A stretch of DNA of 64,000 nucleotides, from NCBI RefSeq assembly GCF_046054165.1, contig NZ_JBFNXK010000009.1, positions 1 to 64,000 on the forward strand. Direction: 5' to 3'. The notes below the pieces were generated by a model that worked only from the letters and a program-made list of their open reading frames with translations, was not told where the DNA came from and did not search any database. Origin of the DNA: Celerinatantimonas sp046054165 (GTDB lineage: Bacteria; Pseudomonadota; Gammaproteobacteria; Enterobacterales; Celerinatantimonadaceae). Both the position numbers and the translations under genes were made by a program. This document shows positions 35,365-44,522 of the stretch, piece by piece (position 1 is the first letter of the stretch; every line of letters begins with the position of its first letter).

Positions 35365-35736
35365 TTAACTCGGAATAGGTAAATGATGTGCTTTTAGGAA
35401 ACTCAATTTATCCCAATACCCTCTTTGAAAAATAATTTTATCTTGTTCAAATTGAAAAAAACCACATCCACGCAAGCCTAAAGGATCTTTCCATTCCAAT
35501 ATGGCCCAATGACCATCTTGGAAAATGTTTTCCACGATACACTCCATTTGAGTAGCCGAGAATTCATGCGCAAACATCTGCTTAATCGCCTGTTGACCGA
35601 CTACGGGTTCATTAGCAACTTGGTGATTTACAGCGTTTTCACTATAAAATTGGGCTATTTCCTCAGCATTACCTCGGTTAAAAGCATCAACCCATTTTTG
35701 AATAATTTCTTTCGGTTCCATAGCAGTAGCACTCAC
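35365..35736 (-). CDS. SnoaL-like / NTF2-fold protein (123 aa)
   Basis: A small cone-shaped alpha+beta protein of the nuclear transport factor 2 superfamily: IIQKWVDAFNRGNAEEIAQFYSENAV, VVGQQAIKQMFAHEF, AILEWKDPLGLRGCGFFQFEQDKI and QRGYWDKLSFL. Members are often annotated as steroid-isomerase-like or ester-cyclase-like without proven reaction. No partner gene is adjacent. Confidence 0.75.
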   Translation of the reverse strand: MSATAMEPKEIIQKWVDAFNRGNAEEIAQFYSENAVNHQVANEPVVGQQAIKQMFAHEFSATQMECIVENIFQDGHWAILEWKDPLGLRGCGFFQFEQDKIIFQRGYWDKLSFLKAHHLPIPS

Positions 35737-36123
35737 TTTAAATTGAGATCCAATGCCGATTGTTGGAATGTTATCAACTCAAAAAGATACTCGCATGAAT
35801 CAGACCGTCTGCGCAGTACCTCTCAATATGGTTAGGTTCATTCAAAAATGCAATTTTTCAAAAAATACCCACCGGTAACAGATAAAAAGCAAAATCATAG
35901 AACAGCCATCAATTTTTCAAGCTAATCAGAAAGGTAGGCTATTATCTTTTCGCCATAGATGCTTTGGATGCAACTGAAGTCAGTCCTCCCAATTGCCATA
36001 TAAATCGTTGAATACTGCAACCATAACTGATTTTTCTAATGCATTGAGGGCAACATTGGGTCTGATAAAATCAGAAAACGGGGTTAAAAATAGCCAAAGG
36101 ATCAGAGCAAAACGTTGCTATAA
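35737..36123. other. Intergenic region without recognisable gene
   Basis: About 390 bp between the NTF2-fold gene and a terminator. Short open frames lack ribosome sites and family signals. Confidence 0.35.
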
Positions 36124-36155
36124 AAAAACCATTGACCGAATGATCAATGGTTTTT
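36124..36155. terminator. Bidirectional intrinsic terminator
   Basis: AAAAACCATTGA-CCGAATGA-TCAATGGTTTTT has a perfect 12-bp stem with A-run and T-run on its two sides. It serves the minus-strand gene ending at 36183. Confidence 0.8.
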
Positions 36156-36182
36156 ATCACAAGCTTATTTTTATCGAAGCCA

Positions 36183-36896
36183 CTACTGTGCTTTAAGATG
36201 TTGTGCCAATACGGTCTGTAAGTGAGTGGCAACCGATGCACCGACTTGCGCTTTTAATACTGCGATCACTTGCTCGATGTCATGCTGAGTTAATCCAACA
36301 TTCATCGATATGCGCAAATGTGCTTTTAGCTGGGGAGTAACGCCGCTCATATGAGCTAACATCCCTAACGTTGCAATTTCACGCTCTTTAAAGCTAACGT
36401 TATCACGTGCAAAAATATCACCGAACAGATGTGCTTTAAGAAACTCATCGATAGCGGGTGAAAACTCCATCAGTTTGCCGGTGACCGGATGTCCGGCCAC
36501 CTGAGTTTGGATCTCGGTACCCAGCTCTTTGATCGATTTATCTTTGGGTAAAGGTGAAGCGACTGGCCCTAATTTATCGTTAATCCCTTGGCTGCGCCGT
36601 GCCTCTAATACCTGTGAAAAAGCCGCCAACGCATTTAAACTGCGGGGAAACCCGGCATAAGCATAGACCTGCACTAAAATTTCTTTAATCGGATTAATGG
36701 TCAATCCTTCATCCAGCCCTTTGGTCAGTGCCTGTTTGAGATGAGGAATATCACCGACAGCCGCAAATGCCGCAATCGGAGCATACTGAAACGAAGTCGC
36801 TTTAATGGGCTCAGATGGGCTGGCAGCCAAACTCACACTTTGCCATAACAGCAGACCTATCCCTATAAACAAACTCATGATGTGCTTTTTCATCAT
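36183..36896 (-). CDS. Exported carboxymuconolactone decarboxylase-like protein (237 aa)
   Basis: The signal peptide (MMKKHIMSLFIGIGLLLWQSVSLA) precedes a tandem AhpD/CMD-like fold. The family helix occurs as KEILVQVYAYAGFPRSLNALAAF (~75-98) and again as FKEREIATLGMLAHMSGVTPQLKAHLRISMNVGLT (~170-205). The CxxC pair of AhpD-type peroxidases is absent, so it is more like gamma-carboxymuconolactone decarboxylase relatives. A periplasmic location is predicted. Function unknown. Start supported by AAGGAA. Confidence 0.75.
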   Translation of the reverse strand: MMKKHIMSLFIGIGLLLWQSVSLAASPSEPIKATSFQYAPIAAFAAVGDIPHLKQALTKGLDEGLTINPIKEILVQVYAYAGFPRSLNALAAFSQVLEARRSQGINDKLGPVASPLPKDKSIKELGTEIQTQVAGHPVTGKLMEFSPAIDEFLKAHLFGDIFARDNVSFKEREIATLGMLAHMSGVTPQLKAHLRISMNVGLTQHDIEQVIAVLKAQVGASVATHLQTVLAQHLKAQ

Positions 36897-37066
36897 TAAT
36901 TTTCCTTGATACGATAAATGGGTTACTTTTTATCCAAGTGACCTCACATCCTTTTGAATTTACGACACCCATTACCTCATGCGATATGGTATTCGCTGTT
37001 GTAATATTCTATCGCCCACTTAGCTTCTACAAACTTCTGATGATTATCCTACTACACTGATTCAAA

Positions 37067-38188
37067 TCACTTTTGCGGTAATAATGGCAATCGCCACCAT
37101 GCTTTAAGTTGTGGATTCACCGTCCCTAAATCAACCGTCTGACCAATCATCGGGGTCCACAAAGTATATGGCTTCCCTTCACTGGCCTGAGCCAAACGCT
37201 CCATCGGCTCATTCCATGGGTGATGAGACAACTTAAATTTACTGTTATGCTCCGGCATCACATACTTCGCCCGCAGATCCACCCCCGCCTGAGCCGTCTG
37301 TTCCGGAAACATATGGATATGAGCCCAGCTACGATTATATTGACCATTTTCAAGAATCGCCAAATCAAAAGGCCCAAACTCCTGACCAATGGCTTTAAAA
37401 TGAGGCCCGTAGCCACTATCCCCACTGATATAAATTCGATGCTCCGCTGAGATCAGCGCAAATGATCCCCACAAGGTCTGATTTTTATTGAACATTCGCC
37501 CGGAAAAATGTTGGGCTGGAAGCAAGTAGATGTTCAACCCATTCGCACCATTCAGTTGTGAATACCAATCTTGCTCATGAATGATCGTCGAATCATATCC
37601 CCATTGCCGAAAATAGGAACCGATCCCCAAAGGCACAACAATGGTTTTGACTTTTGATTGCAAGGCATGGATGGTCGGATAATCCAGATGATCCCAGTGA
37701 TCGTGGGTAATCAACAGATAGTCGATCTCTGGCATATCGGCTGCCGTATAAATATTACTTCCCGAAAATGCCACATTGGTATGTGGAACCGGTGATGCAT
37801 TATGACTAAACACCGGATCAATCAAAAAGGTATGACCGTCCATCTGGATAAATAGTGAGGAATGCCCCATCCAAACAACCACATTTTGTTGTGGATCCAA
37901 GTGGAGTAAATCGGTCTTTTCAGAAGGTAACATGCCTTCGGGAATCGCGCTGGGATCCTTTTTAAACAAAAAATCATAAAAAGCTTTAAATTGACCATTC
38001 TTCTGCGTCATGACCGGAGCCGGATTGGGGTTTGAAAAACGGCCGTCGGCATAACGGGAATGAGCCGATTCTTGAACAAGCCAGCGCTGCGGATCTTTCG
38101 GAGAATCAAACTGAGGCTGATTCAAATAGACCCGGGTTCCCCCAACCGCAACAATTAAAATAAATGCAATGAACACAAATAGATACAT
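37067..38188 (-). CDS. Membrane-anchored MBL-fold metallohydrolase (373 aa)
   Basis: An N-terminal anchor helix (MYLFVFIAFILIVAVGGTRVYL) precedes a metallo-beta-lactamase fold of the RomA/UlaG/NAPE-PLD type. The metal motif is LLITHDHWDHLDYPTIHAL. Others are WMGHSSLFIQMDGHTFLIDPVFS, the later His PAQHFSGR, YISGDSGYGPHF and VMPEHNSKF. Family members act on phosphodiester or lactone substrates. The active site would face the periplasm. Single gene; substrate unknown. Confidence 0.82.
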   Translation of the reverse strand: MYLFVFIAFILIVAVGGTRVYLNQPQFDSPKDPQRWLVQESAHSRYADGRFSNPNPAPVMTQKNGQFKAFYDFLFKKDPSAIPEGMLPSEKTDLLHLDPQQNVVVWMGHSSLFIQMDGHTFLIDPVFSHNASPVPHTNVAFSGSNIYTAADMPEIDYLLITHDHWDHLDYPTIHALQSKVKTIVVPLGIGSYFRQWGYDSTIIHEQDWYSQLNGANGLNIYLLPAQHFSGRMFNKNQTLWGSFALISAEHRIYISGDSGYGPHFKAIGQEFGPFDLAILENGQYNRSWAHIHMFPEQTAQAGVDLRAKYVMPEHNSKFKLSHHPWNEPMERLAQASEGKPYTLWTPMIGQTVDLGTVNPQLKAWWRLPLLPQK

Positions 38189-38871
38189 CGTAATAACCCA
38201 ATAAACGAGTGACCAACAACAGAAAGAATGACCTGTTCAACGTCAGGTTGACAGCTCACGATTATCTTAATAATGAGAGGATTCATCTCTGTTCATCATC
38301 TAATCATTTCTTACTCTATCACAGCTATGCCTAAATCGCTGTGCCTAAATCTTTGTTTTCCCCGCGACTTTAGCATAAAGCGCCGCTCACTATTATCCGA
38401 TGATAAATCATCGTTATTTCATTCATAAATCTTTTTCACAGTTATAAACCGTTGCGATCATATTTATTTTTTAATTGATTTTTGTTTTATTCAATTTATT
38501 CTAATAAAGAATCACATTCTAATCTCATAAATATACTCATATTTATAACAGCGATGAATAGCATTTGTCTTCTTGGTTTATTATTGATGAATTTCATGCA
38601 TATCTTTATTCATTAATAATTCGTTTAAATATCCATGTAGTCGTGTATGTTATTCACATTATTTGGCATTCATTATTTAGTTTCAGCCCCAATCATCTTT
38701 ATTTAAAGATGCCGCTGCCATCTAACTTATTTTATTATTGATGCATCCATTTTTTAAATTTATTTAATTTATCATCACATATCAATTATTGCGTTCGGAT
38801 TGCTATTCATAACGCCCATCCTCTCGATGGCATGGATAGCAGATCTCAATCCATTAAGGGAGAAAATTCTC
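38189..38871. other. 680-bp very AT-rich intergenic region
   Basis: Contains a direct repeat TGCCTAAATC (about 38328 and 38341) and long A/T tracts, but no gene. The end holds the ribosome site of the aldo/keto reductase within a small palindrome GAGAAAATTCTC. AT-richness of this degree suggests an H-NS-type silenced or regulatory tract. Confidence 0.4.
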
Positions 38872-39834
38872 ATGAAAAGACGAGTTCTCGGGAACAGTGG
38901 CCTGGAAGTGTCAGCATTAGGATTAGGCTGTATGCGAATGAGTTTTGCAGACAAACCGGCCGATCGTCATGAAATGTTGAAATTACTCGGACAAGCCGTT
39001 GAACGGGATATCACATTCTTTGATACCGCCGAAGTGTATGGCCCTTTTACGAATGAAGCGTTGGTGGGTGAAGCCCTGTCTGCTTATAAAAATCAATTAG
39101 TCATCGCAACCAAATTTGGATTTAAACACGGTCCGCATGGCCCAACCCCAGCGGATGGCTTTAACAGTCGCCCGGAACAAATCAAACGAGTTGCAGAAGC
39201 ATCCTTAAAACGACTGAACATTGAAGCCATTGACTTGTTTTATCAACATCGTGTTGATCCGAATGTGCCTATTGAAGATGTAGCCGGAACCGTTCAGGAT
39301 CTGATCAAAGAAGGGAAAGTCAAACATTTTGGCCTTTCTGAAGCCAATGCGGAAACAATCCGTAAGGCACATGCGGTTCAACCGGTCACCGCGTTACAAA
39401 GTGAGTATTCAATCTGGTTTACCGATATCGAAGCCGAAATTCTGCCAACCTGTGAAGAACTAGGTATCGGAGTCGTACCTTATAGCCCGCTGGGTCGAGG
39501 CTTCCTCACCGGTAAAATCGATGAAACCACCACCTATGATAAAAGTGATTTGCGCAGCCATAACCCTCGTTTTACCCCTGAAGCCATTCGCGCCAATCAG
39601 GTTGTAGTCGATCTGCTCAAACGGATCGGCGATGAAAAAAATGCAACCCCCGCACAGATTGCTCTGGCTTGGCTCTTAGCCCAGAAACCTTGGATCGTTC
39701 CTATTCCAGGTTGCCGGAGCTTGGCTCGTTTAGATGAAAATATGGCCGCAGCCGATATTGAGCTCACGGCTGCAGATCTGGAAGACATTAAAAATGCCAT
39801 GTCACATATTACGGTGATGGGTTCTCGGTATTAA
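38872..39834 (+). CDS. Aldo/keto reductase (320 aa)
   Basis: An NADPH-dependent reductase of the AKR13/YajO-like group. Catalytic tetrad residues are Asp and Tyr in FFDTAEVYGPFTNE, Lys in VIATKFGF and His in LFYQHRVDP. Other marks are NSRPEQIKRVAEASLKRL, YSPLGRGFLTG and WIVPIPGCR for cofactor binding. An upstream in-frame ATG at 38800 would add a non-conserved leader; the start at 38872 (MKRRVLGNSGLEVSALGLG) has AAGGGAG and fits the family. Substrate unknown. Confidence 0.92.
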   Translation: MKRRVLGNSGLEVSALGLGCMRMSFADKPADRHEMLKLLGQAVERDITFFDTAEVYGPFTNEALVGEALSAYKNQLVIATKFGFKHGPHGPTPADGFNSRPEQIKRVAEASLKRLNIEAIDLFYQHRVDPNVPIEDVAGTVQDLIKEGKVKHFGLSEANAETIRKAHAVQPVTALQSEYSIWFTDIEAEILPTCEELGIGVVPYSPLGRGFLTGKIDETTTYDKSDLRSHNPRFTPEAIRANQVVVDLLKRIGDEKNATPAQIALAWLLAQKPWIVPIPGCRSLARLDENMAAADIELTAADLEDIKNAMSHITVMGSRY

Positions 39835-39877
39835 TCGCTCATCTCAATCAGGGTATCAGCCTTTACCTTTAATCCCC

Positions 39878-39908
39878 AACAGCAATGGGACCTTGCTCCC
39901 GTTGCTGT
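39878..39908. terminator. Hairpin after the aldo/keto reductase gene
   Basis: AACAGCAA-T-GGGA pairs with TCCC-G-TTGCTGTT, interrupted by one mismatch, 44 bp after the stop. No T-run, so termination strength is uncertain. Confidence 0.45.
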
Positions 39909-40203
39909 TCACTCGCATATCGACTGCTCCACCAACATACACTAGAAGAATCATTTTTTAGACACTCCATTCCCAAAGGCGCCCAAAGACGCCATTCCCC
40001 CATAGCCCAACACCGGCATCGTCTCATTGCTTGCGATCGACGGTCACCGGCGATAAAAAATCTTTATATTATTATTTCAATCAATAAATGTGATAATTCC
40101 CCTTTCCATAAAGAAAAATAAGAAATAATCAAGCATCTACGTCACAAACTGAATACATGTGCATTGTTGAGAAATCACTTAATTAGTAAGCTTGATTTCG
40201 CAT

Positions 40204-40283
40204 AGGATTGTAACCACCCTGGTGGGCAAGACCTGACTCTAACATTCATGATTTTCATGAATCGTAAGGGTTGGGTCTTTTTT
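40204..40283 (+). promoter_or_regulatory. BglG/LicT-type antiterminator (RAT) and terminator, module 1
   Basis: A RAT-like element beginning AGGATTGTAACC and ending GGGCAAGACCTG (40204-40235) overlaps the 5' arm of a long intrinsic terminator (AGACC...GGTCTTTTTT, to 40283). In bgl/sac systems an EII-controlled RNA-binding protein stabilises the RAT and prevents the terminator from forming. Confidence 0.85.
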
Positions 40284-40301
40284 ATGATCTGCACAAAAAT
40301 C

Positions 40302-40369
40302 AGGATTGTGACCGAATAGGGCAAAACCTGAAGCAACATGACTCCGGTGATGTTGCTTCAGGTTTTTTT
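40302..40369 (+). promoter_or_regulatory. BglG/LicT-type antiterminator (RAT) and terminator, module 2
   Basis: A second RAT (AGGATTGTGACC...GGGCAAAACCTGA, 40302-40331) overlaps a strong terminator with a perfect 15-bp stem, AACCTGAAGCAACAT (40325-40339) / ATGTTGCTTCAGGTT (40350-40364), and a T-run. The tail of the RAT is the head of the terminator stem, so the two structures exclude each other. The porin start codon follows 42 bp later. Confidence 0.88.
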
Positions 40370-40410
40370 ATTTTTACCGACCCCAAAACATCGCTCAGGA
40401 ATGACGACTC

Positions 40411-41553
40411 ATGAATAAATTACTCTCTACATCGATTTTCATGGCCTTAAGTGGCTTGAGTTTACCCGGATTGGCAGCCTCTCCTCATGATGATGGCAAC
40501 TGGATTGAAAGTTATCTCAACCCGAATTATGGCAGTACCCTTCCACAATTTACGGATTTATCCAAAGGCTCACGTTGGTATTACAGCTTACGGCTACAAT
40601 TGACCTCCGCCGTTGGCGAATCCATTCATGATAATGCCAGTAAAGCAGAAGCAAGTTTACGATTACGGGGTAAAACCATGTTCACCGATGACTTGGGATT
40701 CATGGGAGATTTTTGGTTAAAAGCCCGAGAAAGTTATAACAAAGAAAATGGAACCACCATCGACCATTACGATGATCTGGATGAAGATGCCGCTTGGGAA
40801 AACTTAATTATTGGGATTGAATCCAATAAATATGGGGCACTGGCTTATGCTAAACATACGGCCAACTGGGCGGTATTCACCACAGATATTGGCATGCGAG
40901 GCCAATCGAATATTCAAGGCGATGCAGGAGGTAAAAACAGTGGTAAATTTATTTACAAAAACTTCTTTGCAAATGATCTGTTTGTACATGCCAGCTGGGA
41001 CCGAAACTCCCATATTATGGGCTTAGATATCGGTTATCAAACGGCAAATATTTATCCTTTTGTTCCCGATTCATATGGAATTTATGCCTCGGTCCATAAT
41101 GGTCAACCCTCACTGAATAACGGCTTTAATAAAACCATTATCGGTAACGTTGATCTATCCAAAGATATCAAGTCAGATACCGACTTTCATCGTCACAGTG
41201 AACATTTACTCACCTACTCTCTTTCAGGTTATAAACAATTCGGGGGCAGTGGTCGTCTGGGGGCTGTGTTAGCCTATTCGGATCGAGCCAATCATGAAAC
41301 CAGACAAGACGTCCGTGATCGAGGGTATACCACCGGGGGCTTAGGTTTCTCGGCTTCAGCGACTTATCAGTACTTTCCTAAAAATGTACACGGTTGGGGA
41401 CCTGCGATGTCGATATCACACGATGATTTCAGTGACCAATTCACGCCACAAATTTACTACTGGTTCAAACCTCAGGTCCGAACTTGGATTGGCTATGTCT
41501 TCACGTCTCACGGTGAAGAAAGCACCCAGCTTGAATTCCAGATGGATTATTAA
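40411..41553 (+). CDS. Outer-membrane porin, antitermination-controlled (380 aa)
   Basis: The signal peptide (MNKLLSTSIFMALSGLSLPGLA) precedes a mature protein of alternating polar/aromatic beta-strands that ends in a C-terminal aromatic residue (QLEFQMDY), as in outer-membrane barrels. Acidic loops (DHYDDLDEDAAWENL) and repeated Tyr/Phe-Gly strands suit a 16-18-strand sugar porin. It is too short and different to be called BglH/LamB. The two RAT-terminator modules in the leader tie it to a PTS sugar sensed by a BglG-type protein. That protein is not in the window; the beta-glucoside PTS at 61 kb is a plausible partner. Role in glycoside uptake is inference. Confidence 0.75.
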   Translation: MNKLLSTSIFMALSGLSLPGLAASPHDDGNWIESYLNPNYGSTLPQFTDLSKGSRWYYSLRLQLTSAVGESIHDNASKAEASLRLRGKTMFTDDLGFMGDFWLKARESYNKENGTTIDHYDDLDEDAAWENLIIGIESNKYGALAYAKHTANWAVFTTDIGMRGQSNIQGDAGGKNSGKFIYKNFFANDLFVHASWDRNSHIMGLDIGYQTANIYPFVPDSYGIYASVHNGQPSLNNGFNKTIIGNVDLSKDIKSDTDFHRHSEHLLTYSLSGYKQFGGSGRLGAVLAYSDRANHETRQDVRDRGYTTGGLGFSASATYQYFPKNVHGWGPAMSISHDDFSDQFTPQIYYWFKPQVRTWIGYVFTSHGEESTQLEFQMDY

Positions 41554-41672
41554 ATAAGTGTTCCTAATACAAGGTCACAGAGGCCATTTCTGGGATAGAG
41601 CACAATAATAGGCCATTATTGAATCCTTTAAATTAATTCTTCTCCAATATCTCACACGTTATGGATCTACAA

Positions 41673-41698
41673 CATCTGAGCCAGTCAAGGCTCAGATG
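41673..41698. terminator. Hairpin between convergent porin and protease genes
   Basis: CATCTGAGCC-AGTCAA-GGCTCAGATG has a perfect 10-bp stem, placed between the two stop codons. It lacks a long T-run on either strand. Confidence 0.5.
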
Positions 41699-41723
41699 CT
41701 ACAAACGAATCACCCAAGGTGAA

Positions 41724-43523
41724 CTAACGCCATTGGTACGGCGGAGCCACTGTCACCTCCTGAGCGGATGCCACACCATTCCAGTTATCATCCACCAGCC
41801 CATAGAAGGTATTGGCCGATTTATGTGCAGAATAATATTCCAAATCACCGAGTAAGTGAGCACTCCCATCGACGGTTGCGTTATTCACAAACCATCCCAG
41901 CGGATAGAAGGTAGCTTCAACGTGTGCATTGCTCCCCACATTGAACGAGGCCGGTCCGTGATACAAATCGCCTGCGACACCAATCAAACTCATTCCTCCG
42001 ACTGTTCCACCATTGACGGTTCCACTGATAATCGTGGCATGATCTTCAATACGAGCATTGCCAGAGACGGATCCCCCCAACACTTTCGCATACGGCCCGA
42101 CATATACACTACTTGGGGTTGAGGAGGTCGCACACCCACCGCCATTTGTGTGACGCACGGTACCACTTGGGCAAGCATCCAAATTGCCATCGCGGAATCC
42201 TTCCGGCCAGGCACCGCTGATCTCAACCATGTACGGATAACGATAGATCGATGGATAAGCTCGACCATCGGCCGGAGTATCCCAGGTGATTTTCTGGAAT
42301 TGGGTCGGTGCCGCCAGCACCACCAGATACAACTCTTCACCATTATGATAGGCAAAATTCAGACTGCCATCAGAGCCACTTTGTAACGCGCTATAACGAG
42401 TCTGAGTCAGGTCATGACTGGTTGCAACCACCCCCCAACGCCAACCGGAATGAGCTTCAGATTGGATCACGCCTCGGAAAGTGATCGCTACGTTGCCACT
42501 ACTTTGAGTCGGATACAGACGGACAATGTTGTATCCCCAACGCTGTGGTGCCCAGTGATACGGCGAAACAAAGCGATGGTTCTGCTGCCATTGTGAGTTC
42601 AGTGATTCTAATTGAGTTAACCGCAACCGGCGTTGAGTATGATTTCCCGGATCTTCATTGATGCGGCCATACGTCTGACGATAAAGCGGCCCCTCATCGG
42701 TCCCGTTCGGATCGACGTAATCCCAAGTGACGTTATGCATCGCCCAGAGGCCAAAGACATCATTGAGTTGAGAAATAGACCAACCTTGATTATTCATCAA
42801 CTTATGCCACGGATCCCCGAGTCCTTGTCCCGGACTTTGAGCCGTCCACATCTGATTGACGACATCCATGCCATAGTTATCTTTAAGATATTCAAAGAAC
42901 TGCCAGTTACAATATCGATCTCGGGTACTGCCATAATATAAGTGCGGCGCATTCGCGAGCATCACTGAACAGTGCAGATTATCCGGGAACACCTGATGCG
43001 CCATAAAATTAGCATGACTTTCATAAATCCAGCAGCCGGTCCCTCCACAATCAGGAAACGCTGGGGTGAGCGACTGGATCCCATGCGTAAATTCATGAGC
43101 GAGCCCCCATTGGTCCAAAGCAGCTCCCGGACCGACCCACATCCCCATAAATTGATGGCCATTTCGACTCCATCCCCCACCGTATAAGGGGAAATCATTG
43201 TCAAAATGGATCGCCGCTTTCCATTTCTGGGAACTATTGCAGTATGGTTCCTGAAAATTCACTTGGGACCCAAAATACACATTCCAGATCGATTCTAAGG
43301 TACTCGCCGCCTGTTGGGCTTGTGACATACTAATATTGGTGCCATCTTTCCAATAAATTGCAAAATGGTCACTTTCTAAACGTAGTGGCGCACCATTTTC
43401 TCCCGTCGCCCCGGGAGCCTGCCATTGCCCATAAACACATACGGCATGGGTATAAGCTGACGATAACAGCAGCGATAGCGTGATGAGTCCATATTTAATC
43501 GTGGACTTTAAACAGTTAAACAT
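41724..43523 (-). CDS. Svx/AvrXca-type secreted metalloprotease (599 aa)
   Basis: The signal peptide (~1-27, ending AYTHA) is followed by a zinc-peptidase domain with HEFTHGIQ (His143, Glu144, His147) and downstream YESHANF (Glu168 as third ligand), a gluzincin-like arrangement. The remainder matches the layout of the Svx/AvrXca (DUF6055-like) virulence proteins of soft-rot bacteria. It includes a beta-rich middle and a C-terminal left-handed-helix-like repeat region at ~475-575 (GSVSGNARIEDHATIISGTVNGG). In Pectobacterium, Svx is secreted by the type II system and promotes plant infection. Placement near a pectate lyase supports a plant-related role; the family call is from memory of motifs. 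Confidence 0.75.
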   Translation of the reverse strand: MFNCLKSTIKYGLITLSLLLSSAYTHAVCVYGQWQAPGATGENGAPLRLESDHFAIYWKDGTNISMSQAQQAASTLESIWNVYFGSQVNFQEPYCNSSQKWKAAIHFDNDFPLYGGGWSRNGHQFMGMWVGPGAALDQWGLAHEFTHGIQSLTPAFPDCGGTGCWIYESHANFMAHQVFPDNLHCSVMLANAPHLYYGSTRDRYCNWQFFEYLKDNYGMDVVNQMWTAQSPGQGLGDPWHKLMNNQGWSISQLNDVFGLWAMHNVTWDYVDPNGTDEGPLYRQTYGRINEDPGNHTQRRLRLTQLESLNSQWQQNHRFVSPYHWAPQRWGYNIVRLYPTQSSGNVAITFRGVIQSEAHSGWRWGVVATSHDLTQTRYSALQSGSDGSLNFAYHNGEELYLVVLAAPTQFQKITWDTPADGRAYPSIYRYPYMVEISGAWPEGFRDGNLDACPSGTVRHTNGGGCATSSTPSSVYVGPYAKVLGGSVSGNARIEDHATIISGTVNGGTVGGMSLIGVAGDLYHGPASFNVGSNAHVEATFYPLGWFVNNATVDGSAHLLGDLEYYSAHKSANTFYGLVDDNWNGVASAQEVTVAPPYQWR

Positions 43524-44234
43524 TATTAAAACTCCTTTTAATTCATTTGATTATTCTCAATTGAGACCGAGGAGCTCATACGAACGGAAGGTTTGATCAG
43601 ACGATTTAACCGACAAATAGGCTGATCACTAGCGTGAGCAGTTGTACTTTAATTTATAATATAGTCAATAAATTTATACAGACGATCGAACTTTAAAAAA
43701 TTAGAGGGGAAAATCCAAAAAGGGCCACTCAGTCTACCGTGAAAAATAAGAAGTGTTGGTACGGCTCACCAACAGACCAGCACCGATCTTGGAAAGGAAT
43801 AAAACCGATTCATTTTTAGAAACTCATACTATGAATTAATTTGTTAATAACATGTTAATTTATTGTTTGTTTTATGTATCTTATTTCCACATATAGAGCA
43901 AGTAATTCAAAAGTAGATCAAATATTTCACTTTCTGAACTTCGTCCGGTCTAGGATCAGTTATGCTTCTAATATACAGTTGAATCATTGATACGCAGTTA
44001 GGAGAGATTATGGACGCTGCTATTTCCCATCTCAGGCTCGGGAAATTATCTGTCGTACCAAGCCCCAGTTTATGGTCTCTTCTGTCACACCCTATTTACA
44101 TCCAACCTCATGCCTCATGGGGTCAACATCCGTTCAGGCTCTTTGACCGATCCTCTTAATCTATCCGCAGGATCACTCCACTCGAACCCCGAATAAGGCG
44201 ATGCCTCATTTTACGATAAAAATGGAATAATACG
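43524..44234. other. 710-bp intergenic region upstream of oadGAB
   Basis: The left half is AT-rich (about 43620-43920), the right half more balanced, reading across the oad promoter region. No gene, tRNA or strong palindrome was recognised. Confidence 0.35.
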
Positions 44235-44516
44235 ATGAAAGAACAACTATTTTCTGAAGGTCTTACCTTGATGGGTCTTGGAATGGGATTTGTCTTTATC
44301 TTTTTATTTTTCCTAGTCTTTGTCACCCGACTGATGTCTAGCCTCGTCATGCGTTATGAAGCGCGCCACCCTAGCCCATCGCCCAAGCCGCATGCTGTAA
44401 GTTCAACGTCGTCATCCCCCCATCCCGAACCTGAATCGCAAGAGCTTGTTGCCGTTTTAACAGCGGCGGTTCATCAATATCGAAATACCCATGCGCAACA
44501 TCATTCAAGAGGTTGA
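44235..44516 (+). CDS. oadG: Oxaloacetate decarboxylase gamma subunit (93 aa)
   Basis: A small membrane protein with one N-terminal helix (LMGLGMGFVFIFLFFLVFVTRLMSSLV) and a Ser/Pro-rich cytoplasmic tail, as in OadG, which holds the complex together and binds zinc through its C-terminus (here His-rich: TAAVHQYRNTHAQHHSRG). First gene of the oadGAB operon, seven bases before oadA. Confidence 0.9.
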   Translation: MKEQLFSEGLTLMGLGMGFVFIFLFFLVFVTRLMSSLVMRYEARHPSPSPKPHAVSSTSSSPHPEPESQELVAVLTAAVHQYRNTHAQHHSRG

Positions 44517-44522
44517 TTTAAT

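Noticed and set aside
40411..41553. Naming the porin BglH, LamB or KdgM
   Set aside because: Length and visible motifs do not fit LamB/BglH (larger) or KdgM (about 230 aa); only a general porin call is supported.
43524..44234. Riboswitch or small gene before oadG
   Set aside because: No conserved aptamer-like pattern or translatable frame with ribosome site was visible.
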